Below, in pieces: positions 54,100 to 62,079 of a stretch of 64,000 bases of DNA. This stretch comes from Bradyrhizobium sp. URHD0069. GTDB taxonomy: Bacteria; Pseudomonadota; Alphaproteobacteria; Rhizobiales; Xanthobacteraceae. The position numbers and the translations under genes are program-made. Every line of letters starts with the position of its first letter. The stretch's first letter is position 1. The stretch is from NCBI RefSeq assembly GCF_000701345.1, contig NZ_JNIJ01000010.1, positions 124,001-188,000 of the forward strand. The letters run 5' to 3'. The notes under the pieces are model-generated. The model had not been told where the DNA came from. It was given only the letters and a program-made list of their open reading frames with translations, and did no database searches.

Positions 54100-54418
54100 G
54101 CACTCAACCAGTACTTGGCGTCAAGGGATAAATCTGCCGGTAGGCCAGAGGAACAGAGATCAGGGAGGTAGATCATTTCGGGAACGTGACGGGTCTGGGT
54201 CGCACTAGACGCTCATGTCCGAGGCAGTCCAAATGCGCTATGGAGGCAGGCCATGCCAGATGGCCGCGCCGCACCCCATTTGATCTAGGTAAGGTACTTT
54301 GGGCCTCAAAAACCGAGGCGGGATCGCGGGACGGCCCTATTTGAAGATATTTGCGGTTTTTGTTTTCCGGGTTTGTTGGCCCACTTAATGTTGCGAAATC
54401 CGCGACATAGGCAAGGCG
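54100..54418. other. Intergenic stretch, no gene seen
   Basis: No supported gene. An AT-rich segment at about 54340-54380 may contain a promoter for the downstream small gene. Confidence 0.4.
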
Positions 54419-54628
54419 ATGAATAGACTGGAACTGGCATGGTCGGCATGGCGGGCGCTTTCCAGGATCGAAAGGGCGCAGTTTCTGCACCTGCTCCGTG
54501 GGGCGTATGCCGCAGAGCGCGAGGCGGTGCGGCGGGCGAATGGCCGCGGCGCTCATGGCGCAAGGGTAGAAAACCTTAGGGAATTGACGTTGACCGAGGC
54601 GGACTTTCGAGCGGCGGTGATGGAATGA
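54419..54628 (+). CDS. Small basic helical protein
   Basis: A 69-residue, Arg/Ala/Glu-rich helical protein with alternating charge (RIERAQFLHLLRGAYAAEREAVRRA). An aaggcg precedes the ATG. It could be a small regulator or nucleic-acid binding protein; no family. Confidence 0.45.
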   Translation: MNRLELAWSAWRALSRIERAQFLHLLRGAYAAEREAVRRANGRGAHGARVENLRELTLTEADFRAAVME

Positions 54629-54822
54629 TCGCGGCCCGATTGCCGTAAACGGCCACTGGTGAGTCTTTCGGCTTGGCGCCCTCAAGGCCGAGCCGCTACC
54701 GTAAATTCATGGCTGGTCGTTTACGGCGCGGTAAGCAGCGAACCCAGACCGAAGGACGAGAAGCGGGCCAGCCTCCTCAATCGCTATGGGTACGAACCCG
54801 ACCAGTGGCGAATTCTCATACA

Positions 54823-55392
54823 TCACGCGGGTCGACGCGGGATCCGCGCTTCGCCCCGCTCGACGGCTGCCGCCAGGCCACGCAGTTGAGGCACCGCGAC
54901 GCCCAACGCGACCTCGATCTCGCCGGCCACTCTTTTAAGGAAACGACCGCCTTGACCGACGTCGAACGCTAAGTGGTCGACCGCGACGAGGCTTTCCCCG
55001 AAACTGCGGATCTCGCGGAGTAGCGACTCAAGCTCTTCCTGAATTGCGCCGGCAGTAGCCGTGATGTCCTTCGCTACGGCATTCCGCTCCTCGCGCTCGG
55101 CCTCGGTGGCTACCTCCTGTTCCGCATCGGCAATCTGAGCCGCAAGCGCTGCGCATGCGTCGCTGAGGCCGGATAGGCGCAGGGTTGCCGCGTCGACCGC
55201 ATTTTCAAGTTTCGCGATCGCCCTGTCATTGCTGATGTCGGATTCGAGCAAAAATTTCTGTTGATCCGCCCTAGCCTGATCGAGCGCAGATTGGGCTTCC
55301 GCTTTTCGCTCGTTGAGCGCCGAATGGCGTGAACGCAATGCCACGAGAGCGGTTTCGAGCTTCTCAATCGTTGTAGTCTTCCTGACTGCCAT
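54823..55392 (-). CDS. Coiled-coil protein of unknown function
   Basis: A 189-residue protein dominated by heptad-like sequence (about residues 5-130), with ALDQARADQQKFLLES and AAQIADAEQEVATEAEREERN. It has the look of a phage or island structural or regulatory coiled-coil protein. The start is chosen at MAVRKTT because the N-terminal extension looks unrelated. No family recognised. Confidence 0.6.
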   Translation of the reverse strand: MAVRKTTTIEKLETALVALRSRHSALNERKAEAQSALDQARADQQKFLLESDISNDRAIAKLENAVDAATLRLSGLSDACAALAAQIADAEQEVATEAEREERNAVAKDITATAGAIQEELESLLREIRSFGESLVAVDHLAFDVGQGGRFLKRVAGEIEVALGVAVPQLRGLAAAVERGEARIPRRPA

Positions 55393-55460
55393 GGTGGGAT
55401 GATATTTCGTCGTCGTAAAATTGGAAGAAGTCACGCTGTCGCCGCGCGCTCATTCCGTAC

Positions 55461-55808
55461 CTAAGCTTGCAGCGGCGCGCTCATTTGAGTGAGCTTCGTC
55501 GCCCGTGTCGTCGCGCAGAGCGCCGCGTGTTCGCCTTCATGGTCTCGAATCCAATTGATCAGTCGCCTCTTGCTGATGAGCCAGATCGAACCCGCGATCA
55601 AAATGCCGAGCGGCTTACCGCATGCCGCTGCTTCGGTCGCGCGACGCCGGATTGTGGCCGACGAGACATCGGCAATGAAGCCCGCTGCATCGCTGTTAAC
55701 CGCATCGCCCGTGCTATACGCGTCGACCCAATCGTTCGACGGCGGCAGTTGACGCACCTGCGCAGTGATCTGCTCAAGCGCTCGGGCGATGCACTCCTGT
55801 TCGTCCAT
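55461..55808 (-). CDS. DNA-binding helix-turn-helix-like protein
   Basis: A 115-residue protein with a MerR/excisionase-type pattern: FIADVSSATIRRRATEAAACGKPLGILIAGSIWLISKRRLINWI. The ATG follows gggagcgatcag. It probably binds DNA as a small regulator; the target is unknown. Confidence 0.6.
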   Translation of the reverse strand: MDEQECIARALEQITAQVRQLPPSNDWVDAYSTGDAVNSDAAGFIADVSSATIRRRATEAAACGKPLGILIAGSIWLISKRRLINWIRDHEGEHAALCATTRATKLTQMSAPLQA

Positions 55809-56059
55809 CTGATCGCTCCCGAGAAGCACCGATGAGAACGTTCGCTCGCCGTGGTCGCTCGACGAAACCCCGTCCGCGCTGAACGTCACGCGGCCCTGCC
55901 TCATTCGATTTAATTCCTTCTTAGCGTCCTAAGACACGTCGTGCCGGGCGCGCGGGCCGCGACCGGGATATCTGGACCTCAGAAGGACCCCGCCCGAGCC
56001 CGGGCGTTTTCCTGGCGCTCTTTGACTGTCCACCGTCGGCCCGCGAGCGCTCTCGTCTC

Positions 56060-56242
56060 TCAGTCTAATTCTTGCCGCGGAGCGACACTTGGCCGATTGA
56101 GCGTGACGACGATCTGATCGATCGCATTCCAGTCGGGCCCAAGTTCCACAATATCGTGCAACTCGGCCAATTCTTCAAAGGCGACCACTCCCGGCGGCTC
56201 GCCATTGTTGTAGTGGATCTCAGCCATCCAGCGATACGTCAT
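56060..56242 (-). CDS. Small acidic protein beside the motif array
   Basis: A 60-residue frame with the pattern WMAEIHYNNGEPPGVVAFEELAELHDIVELGPDWNAIDQIVVTLN, a compact beta/helix unit. It lies just downstream of the array of tgcgccattg motifs on the same strand as the primase. No family recognised. Confidence 0.5.
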   Translation of the reverse strand: MTYRWMAEIHYNNGEPPGVVAFEELAELHDIVELGPDWNAIDQIVVTLNRPSVAPRQELD

Positions 56243-56311
56243 TTGTAGAGCACCCTGTTTGCAAGAACAGATTGGGATAATGATCCTTCGGGTCTCTGCC
56301 GCGAGCGTCGT

Positions 56312-56447
56312 TGCGCCATTGGTGCGCCGTTGGGAAAAAGCTAATGGAAGCCCTTGCGCCATTAGTTTTTTTCCTTAGGCACCAATTCAATGATGGCGCA
56401 GATCGGTTGCGCCATTGATGCGCCATTGAATTGGGGTCAATGGCGCA
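56312..56447. repeat. Array of seven tgcgccattg-type motifs (iteron- or operator-like)
   Basis: Copies at 56312-56321, 56323-56332 (one mismatch), 56355-56364, 56408-56417 and 56419-56428 on the plus strand, and at 56393-56400 (shortened) and 56438-56447 on the minus strand. Several are spaced 11 bp apart, one helical turn. The array sits right after the primase-helicase stop and could be a replication origin (iterons) or the operator of an island regulator. Confidence 0.65.
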
Positions 56448-56449
56448 AC

Positions 56450-58474
56450 TCATGACGGCCTCTTTGCGGGGTCGATCCAGAAGCCGGTAACGACCTTCCG
56501 GGTGGCCGGATTTTCGTAACTCTTGCGGATTAGGAGGCCGGACATCGTCCAGCTCTTAATGATCTTCCTTGCGGCCGCTTCGCTTTTGTCGGGGCAATGT
56601 TTAACGATCACACGCCATGCCGCACGCTCGAAAGCTTTCGGGGCGTCGGTATACCGATTGGTGTCAGGTGCGCCGGCCTCGATGTCGGTCAAAATCTGAT
56701 TGAGCAGTACGGTGCTCAGCCCTTCGAAGGTGTCAGGCGGCGACCACGGCTCGACCGTCTGCACTTGGTCGCCATTCGGATAAAGCTCGGTCGAGTTGCC
56801 GATATCGACGCCAACGATCCGAAACCATTTGGCCTCGATGGTCGGCCGCGCGATGTTGACCTTGGCGCTGTCCATGCGGATCAGGCTGCGGCGATCAGCT
56901 TCGCTTAGGGCAAGCGCCTGCGCTTCCTCGGGGGTCATCGTCGTCAGGGTGTAGACCAGCCTTCCGGCGTCTTTCATGCTGCTGGCGCCCCGGCCTCGAT
57001 TGGGATTGCCGGGATCAGCCGGTCCTTTCGAGGTATGGTGCGGCACATCGACGGCTATATCGAATTCTCCGGCGAGATCACTGAGGACCTGCACCACCTC
57101 ATCAATCAGGCTATTGCTGTTTTCCTCAACCGAGTGCGCCTTCACAAACGGATCAAGGCTGACGATATCGATCTGGCGGGTCTTGATGGTGTTCGCCAGC
57201 TTGGCGGCAAGGTCACCAATGACTGGCCTGCCGTGCTGATCCGTTGTCATGATCTTGCCGCCGGCCCTGCCGGGCGCCGCCAGGAATAGCCAGCCCTTGA
57301 GTTCGCGGCGCTCAATGCCGTGATGCAGACAGGCTGCCCTTAGCCGGCGCTTAAGTTCATCGGCATCGTCTTCAAGCGAAACAATCAGCACCTTGCATCG
57401 CATGAATACATGTTCGGCGGTGAGCGCGCGGCCGATTGCCAACGAGAGCAGCTGCGCGAGGCGCAGCGCCGACTTTCCGGTTCCCCCATCGGCAATCACC
57501 GAGGAAATGAAGCGCCGACAGAAGATATTGCCGAGCAGCCAGCCGCGCGGCGGTATCTCTGTCGTATCGTCACCGGCGTCCCATTCGCCAAGAGGTTCTG
57601 GCGGTGCGGGCGCCGACGTAGCGGCCTGCGGGTCAAACTCCGGCGTGTCAAGACAACGCGCGACGAGAGCATCGGCATTATGGCGCTCCGGATCGACTGC
57701 TATCCAATCGGAGACGTCGCCTTTTTCCGGCAGCTCCGAAAAGCTGGTAATGCGAATACTCTTGGCAATGCCGTGCAACGCATGTCCTGCCTTGGCCGCC
57801 TTCTCGCCGCCCGCTTTGTCATTGTCCGCAAGGCAAATGACATCGCGGCCCTTGAGCACGGCGGCGATCTCCGGGGTCCAGACGCTGCCCGCGACACAAG
57901 TCGCAAATAAGCCAAGAGCGCGGACGTTCTCACAATCCTTTTCGCCCTCGGTGCAAAAAATCGGTGCATCCGGATAAGCTGCCAGGTCAGCCGCCAATTC
58001 GGGCCAATGATACAGAACGCGGCTGACGCCCTCGAAAACCTTGGTGGTGATCCAGCTGCCTTTCCCGTCCGGCCGACGCTGTGTGAAGTCTTTCGGGTCC
58101 CAGCGTTGGACTTGGTAGAGCAGCTTGCCGTCGAGATTGGTGTAGTCGTAGTTGCAAACCCACGTCCGCTTTGCAGCCGGCTTGATCGGCGCCGGCTCTG
58201 GTTGCCCGGCATCGATTTCGAAAGATCGCCCGTTGCCGGCCCGGCCCTTCGTGGGCTTCCACGGCTCCATGCCGAGCCGGTCGCGGACGTAGTCCTTGGC
58301 CGCAAGCACGTCGCCGCCATTGTGCAGGGTGACAAGAAAGCCGCCGGGCGCCTCGGCACAAGGCTTGATCGACATGCCGCGATCTGCACGCGAATGGCCG
58401 GGGGCAGGTGCTCGCACCTGCCCCGCGGACACTTCGCCGCCAAGCAACTGGGCGATCTGGGCAAGCGACAGCAT
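56450..58474 (-). CDS. Primase-helicase with Toprim and RecA-like ATPase domains
   Basis: A 674-residue protein. An N-terminal part contains a CTEGEKD Toprim signature near residues 174-180 with an acidic second motif (CLADNDKAGG), and the second half has Walker A (ADGGTGKS) at 328-335 and Walker B (VSLDPF). This is the RepA-like/DUF3987 arrangement of phage and plasmid replication primases. The C-terminus has a helical DNA-binding region. It starts at an ATG overlapping the stop of the preceding gene (TGATG). Confidence 0.85.
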   Translation of the reverse strand: MLSLAQIAQLLGGEVSAGQVRAPAPGHSRADRGMSIKPCAEAPGGFLVTLHNGGDVLAAKDYVRDRLGMEPWKPTKGRAGNGRSFEIDAGQPEPAPIKPAAKRTWVCNYDYTNLDGKLLYQVQRWDPKDFTQRRPDGKGSWITTKVFEGVSRVLYHWPELAADLAAYPDAPIFCTEGEKDCENVRALGLFATCVAGSVWTPEIAAVLKGRDVICLADNDKAGGEKAAKAGHALHGIAKSIRITSFSELPEKGDVSDWIAVDPERHNADALVARCLDTPEFDPQAATSAPAPPEPLGEWDAGDDTTEIPPRGWLLGNIFCRRFISSVIADGGTGKSALRLAQLLSLAIGRALTAEHVFMRCKVLIVSLEDDADELKRRLRAACLHHGIERRELKGWLFLAAPGRAGGKIMTTDQHGRPVIGDLAAKLANTIKTRQIDIVSLDPFVKAHSVEENSNSLIDEVVQVLSDLAGEFDIAVDVPHHTSKGPADPGNPNRGRGASSMKDAGRLVYTLTTMTPEEAQALALSEADRRSLIRMDSAKVNIARPTIEAKWFRIVGVDIGNSTELYPNGDQVQTVEPWSPPDTFEGLSTVLLNQILTDIEAGAPDTNRYTDAPKAFERAAWRVIVKHCPDKSEAAARKIIKSWTMSGLLIRKSYENPATRKVVTGFWIDPAKRPS

Positions 58475-59088
58475 CAGTACGGGATATCGTCGTTGATCGA
58501 TCCCTTGTGCGGCTCAATCGCCTGCGGCGGCGCTTTTTCCTGCTTGCCGCGCCAACCCACGACCTTGAAGGCCGGGCGCATCTTAAGCCCGAAGCGGGTT
58601 TTCATCGTCGTGCTGGCGGGCTGGACAATCGCAACCGCATTCGGGTGCGCAAAGCGGACATTGGCGATCTGCGATTTGAGATCATGGACGGCGCGGCGAC
58701 CGCCGAAGCTGTCGGTCACGAAGGTATAGTCGGCGCCGGTCTGCGGATCGATCAAATGCAGATAGCGCGTATCCCGCCACGGGTCGCTCGGCTCGTCATT
58801 GAGACCGGGCGGCCATGCGCTCTCGTCCAGGTCCGGCAGTTCCTCACGTTCGGGATGCTGCTGTCCGGACTGGGTGATGCGATGCTCAGCTGGTTTGCCG
58901 TCCACCCAATGCACCCACGCCGTGATCGAGCCGACCGCCGCGAGCACGGTGTCCGGGGGCAGCAGCTCCGTTTTATCGACCGTGTACCGCCCGTCGTTGA
59001 ACTTGAGCATCTTGCCAGAGATCATGGTCTCGCTGGATTTCTCCACGACGGAGAAGCCATCGTCGTTGGTAATCGCGATATCATTCAT
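58474..59088 (-). CDS. Replication-module protein of unknown function
   Basis: A 204-residue protein coupled to the primase by a TGATG overlap. It has a beta-rich N-terminus with Asp/Glu-rich segments and a later TMKTRFGLKMRPAFKVVGW strand. It could be a single-strand DNA-binding or annealing protein, but I see no diagnostic OB-fold motif. Two in-frame starts are possible (59088 and 59124). Confidence 0.6.
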   Translation of the reverse strand: MNDIAITNDDGFSVVEKSSETMISGKMLKFNDGRYTVDKTELLPPDTVLAAVGSITAWVHWVDGKPAEHRITQSGQQHPEREELPDLDESAWPPGLNDEPSDPWRDTRYLHLIDPQTGADYTFVTDSFGGRRAVHDLKSQIANVRFAHPNAVAIVQPASTTMKTRFGLKMRPAFKVVGWRGKQEKAPPQAIEPHKGSINDDIPY

Positions 59089-59141
59089 GCGTTTGTTCCA
59101 AGCTGTTTCTGATTGATGGGGCATGCTGAGACGTTTGTTTG

Positions 59142-60260
59142 CTAGGCGGCTTCCTCCTTTTCGTTGCGGTTGAAGTTCCAGGCGCATTGGCTGATCAGCG
59201 CGAGCTTTTCGCCATCGCCGCGGATCACGATGGGCTGGCCCGTAGCGGCTTCGATACGCAGATGCATGCTGCTGAACTCGCTGAGCATGGCCGCGAGTTG
59301 CGAGGGCGCTACGGCAACCTTGGCGCTACCGGTTGCCTCGGCAGCAATGAGGTCGCTGCCGTCGTCGGGTTGCCGTGCGAGGAAAACGTTCAGGTCCGAC
59401 GAGCCATCAAAGGACAACACAAGCAGCGGCGGCTCGACGGTCGCAACAGCAGCAAGGCGCGACAGCGCCGAGAGCAGCTCGGCCCGAACAAAGGTCGCCG
59501 AGGTCCGCGAGGCCGGCGGGATCACGGCTTCATAGACCGGATACTTGCCGTCGATAAGCCGCGAAACGAAAGTGAATGCGGGCCCATCGACGGCAAGCAG
59601 CGTCCGGGACCGGCGCAACGTCAGTTTGCCCGGCCGCGTGCCTTTGACGAGCCGGGCAAGGGCCACTGCGGCTTCGCGTGGCACGATCAGATCGCGGTCT
59701 TCCGAAAACTTGCCGGCCGCGATGCAGGTGTGGATCAGGCGGACGCCATCGGTCGCAACCGCGACTAGCCTATCGTCGATTGAATGCCAAAAAATGCCGC
59801 ACAGGCAGAAGCGCGTCACTTCGCTTGCGGCGGCCGGAAGTGGCTCAAGCAGAGTGAGGCAATCGGCACCACTGATCTCGATGCGACCGATCTCGCCGTC
59901 AACGGCAAGCGCAGCAGGCAGATCATCCCACGGGAAAAGCGGTAGCCGACCTCGGCTGTTGCCGCAGATGATCGTCGCCAAGTTTTCGTCCGTGCCGATC
60001 GTTACCTTCTCACTGGCTGTGAAACCGGAGGTAAGCGACGCGAGTCGATCAGCCGCAATCGCAGCTTTTCCCGGCTCAATGATTTCGGCGGTGGTTTTGG
60101 CGGTGATCGCAATGCTATTGCTGGTACAGGTAACCGAAAGCGCGCCCTCAGAGGCGACAATACGCACCGCACCAAGCGCCGGGGTTTTCTTGTTTGGGCG
60201 CGCGGCGGCTGCCAGCGCCAGGGCGGTGGCCAGCGTGCCGGCATGTGCGACGATCTTCAC
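59142..60260 (-). CDS. DnaN-like DNA polymerase III beta (sliding clamp) homologue
   Basis: A 372-residue protein of the usual clamp length, with three similar-sized domains. ATDGVRLIHT near residues 190-200 is a DnaN hallmark, as are FVSRLIDGKYPVYEAVIPP and the conserved MHLRI near the C-terminus. It differs from a chromosomal beta clamp and is carried within the island's replication operon. It overlaps the preceding zinc-ribbon gene (ATGA). It may give the island its own clamp for replication. Confidence 0.85.
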   Translation of the reverse strand: MKIVAHAGTLATALALAAAARPNKKTPALGAVRIVASEGALSVTCTSNSIAITAKTTAEIIEPGKAAIAADRLASLTSGFTASEKVTIGTDENLATIICGNSRGRLPLFPWDDLPAALAVDGEIGRIEISGADCLTLLEPLPAAASEVTRFCLCGIFWHSIDDRLVAVATDGVRLIHTCIAAGKFSEDRDLIVPREAAVALARLVKGTRPGKLTLRRSRTLLAVDGPAFTFVSRLIDGKYPVYEAVIPPASRTSATFVRAELLSALSRLAAVATVEPPLLVLSFDGSSDLNVFLARQPDDGSDLIAAEATGSAKVAVAPSQLAAMLSEFSSMHLRIEAATGQPIVIRGDGEKLALISQCAWNFNRNEKEEAA

Positions 60261-60469
60261 GACGCAGGCTCGAAAACGATGATGTCACGGTGACAGCCGT
60301 CGCAGAGGAGGCGAAACCCGTCATCGAGCGGTTCCGGATAGTTGCGCACGACAGCGCCGCAGGACGGGCAGTGCATATCCGCGGCGATGCGCAGCTCGTG
60401 CCCATCGCCAAGAATTGCCGACAGCCGCGCAAGGTTGACATTGCGGGTTTCGAGCGTAGAAGTTGTCAT
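60257..60469 (-). CDS. Small zinc-ribbon protein coupled to the clamp gene
   Basis: A 70-residue protein with two C-x-x-C pairs (HCPSCGAVV and LCDGCHRD), likely a single zinc site. It may be an adaptor between the clamp and other island proteins. It ends in the ATGA overlap with the clamp start. Confidence 0.7.
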   Translation of the reverse strand: MTTSTLETRNVNLARLSAILGDGHELRIAADMHCPSCGAVVRNYPEPLDDGFRLLCDGCHRDIIVFEPAS

Positions 60470-60521
60470 TGCGTGAACTTTCAGGCTGGCCGCGGTTGCC
60501 GCCGCGGCATGAATTTCCGGA

Positions 60522-60549
60522 GGGCCGCCGATTTCGGCGGCCCTTTTTT
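60522..60549 (+). terminator. Plus-strand intrinsic terminator opposite the excisionase-like gene
   Basis: A 9-bp stem (gggccgccg with cggcggccc, loop attt) is followed by six Ts on the plus strand. The nearby genes run on the minus strand and this site overlaps the stop of the excisionase-like gene, so it would end a rightward transcript that has no annotated gene. Confidence 0.7.
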
Positions 60550-60776
60550 CAGGCTTCTTCGAAGCCGAGCCGCACCCGCTCGGAGTCCGGGATCAGCCGA
60601 ATGCCGCAGTAGACGATGCTCTTGAGTTCGCCGTTCCGGATCGCGCGCCAGGTCGTCTGGCGGCTCGTGCCGGTCAAGGCGGACCATTCTCCGACGCGGT
60701 AGCCGAGACGAGTCCCCTTAGATTTTCTGTTGGATTGTAGCGCGCACCGGGCAGCTGCTGCCTGCGGCGTGTTCAT
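60549..60776 (-). CDS. Excisionase/AlpA-like helix-turn-helix protein
   Basis: A 75-residue protein with an excisionase-like helix-turn-helix (YRVGEWSALTGTSRQTTWRAIRNGELKSIVYCGIRLIP). It probably controls excision or the replication operon that follows on the same strand. Start at the second in-frame ATG; an ATG six bases upstream is equally possible. Confidence 0.7.
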   Translation of the reverse strand: MNTPQAAAARCALQSNRKSKGTRLGYRVGEWSALTGTSRQTTWRAIRNGELKSIVYCGIRLIPDSERVRLGFEEA

Positions 60777-60864
60777 GGGCAAGGCTCACTTCGGTTGCTG
60801 GACATGCCGACGAAGGTCTGCCTGTTGCCGCTGAAAGTGAAGGTTACGCGTTCGGGTGTTTTTG

Positions 60865-61539
60865 CTACTCGCTTAACGCCGGCCGCCTCTTCGAGCCTTT
60901 GCCCATCAAATCATAAACAGTGCGCCGGACCCGTCCTTCATTCGGCGGCTCAATCCCAAGGGCAAGGTGCAGCAATTTGATCCCGTGGGAGAAGTCGCCG
61001 TATTGACCTGGCTTCACGCCTTGCTCTTTCATCAACTGCAAGAGCGGCTCCCATAGAAAAGCGCGTTCGAGCGTCTTGTGCGTCTTATGGCTATTCTCCG
61101 GTTGCAAAGAAGCAGCGGTGTAGTTGTTGGCATCGCTGAGCCATTTGAGGACTGGCAGCAAGTTGTTTAACGCGGGGCCGGGATTAGTCGGAACTTCAAA
61201 GTCGCGGTGCCGGCGTTCATGGGGTGGGGTCATCAAGATCATCGCTCGGGTAATGATCTCCGGGTCAAGCAGCGGCTCGATCTCTTTCCATATGTTTAAG
61301 AAAGGGCGACCAAAGCTTGCAAGTTGCTCAAGTTCTGCCGCAGGGGCTTTGATAGCTGGCCTGTGTCTGCGCGCGGACCCATAGTTGGTTCCCCATGCAT
61401 CCAATGCGACGACGATTTCCCTAAACGTGGGCTGTGGCTGGCGGCCGAAGATTGTCGTCAGCACATCGGGGACGTGCTCGGGCTTTCTGATGTAAGGCGA
61501 CAAGCGCCAACCGAATAAGACACGAGGGTAAGCAGCCAT
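60865..61539 (-). CDS. Island protein of unknown function
   Basis: A 224-residue mixed alpha/beta protein with a basic pattern (KTHKTLERAFLWEPLLQLMKEQG) and a late RRTVYDLMGKGSKRRPALSE end. I recognise no family. It lies between the AlpA-like gene (divergent) and the replication operon. Start chosen at the ATG at 61539; an ATG 42 bases upstream is also possible. Confidence 0.55.
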   Translation of the reverse strand: MAAYPRVLFGWRLSPYIRKPEHVPDVLTTIFGRQPQPTFREIVVALDAWGTNYGSARRHRPAIKAPAAELEQLASFGRPFLNIWKEIEPLLDPEIITRAMILMTPPHERRHRDFEVPTNPGPALNNLLPVLKWLSDANNYTAASLQPENSHKTHKTLERAFLWEPLLQLMKEQGVKPGQYGDFSHGIKLLHLALGIEPPNEGRVRRTVYDLMGKGSKRRPALSE

Positions 61540-61712
61540 GATCAGAATTCTTAGATGCGCCGGGGCTACCGCTAGAGCCATCTAGAAACAATTGGGCGCA
61601 CTCAAGGCAGGAGTGGCAGCGTTACGCGCGCGGCTGAAATTGCCGGGGCGCGTAACCTTCACAGGTTCGGCAAAGCGGGGCGATACTGCGAGCAACACCG
61701 TGGGAGTTCGCG

Positions 61713-62027
61713 ATGATCGCAGCAGACCGACAAGAAGCCGAGCCGGGAGATGTGGCACCGGATAAGCCCGGCCCTCGACGCATGCTTAGCGAAAAGCAGG
61801 TTTTGGAAATCGTGCCTGTTGGCCGCACCACGCTGTACCGGATGGAGAAGGCAGGCCGGTTTCCAAAATCGACCTACATCTCGCCGAACCGCAGGGTCTG
61901 GTTCGAGGATCAGGTTGTCGCTTGGCAGAAGGCGGTTGACGAGTTCGACCCGAACAGGGGACGGGGTAAAGGGCGACGGCATCACCCCGACCCGGTCGAA
62001 ATCCTGAAAGCCTTACAAAAGAAATAG
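61713..62027 (+). CDS. AlpA-family transcriptional regulator
   Basis: A 104-residue protein with the AlpA/MerR-like helix-turn-helix ILEIVPVGRTTLYRMEKAGRFPKSTYISPNRRVWFEDQV-type pattern; homologues activate excision of integrative elements. It is transcribed away from the other regulators and convergent with the integrase; a terminator sits between them. Confidence 0.8.
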   Translation: MIAADRQEAEPGDVAPDKPGPRRMLSEKQVLEIVPVGRTTLYRMEKAGRFPKSTYISPNRRVWFEDQVVAWQKAVDEFDPNRGRGKGRRHHPDPVEILKALQKK

Positions 62028-62058
62028 CCCGGCCAGCTTCGCGCTGACCGGGCTTTCC
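62026..62058. terminator. Terminator between alpA-like and integrase genes
   Basis: A 12-base-arm hairpin (agcccggccagc with gctgaccgggct, one bulge) with a cgcg-type loop, followed by only three Ts on the plus strand. It lies between convergent genes, so it may serve both directions. Confidence 0.6.
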
Positions 62059-62079
62059 GCAACTGAGGGATGGGCTTGA

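Noticed and set aside
56312..56447. CRISPR array
   Set aside because: Units are 10 bp with irregular spacing and mixed orientation; no repeat of CRISPR length, and no cas genes in the window.
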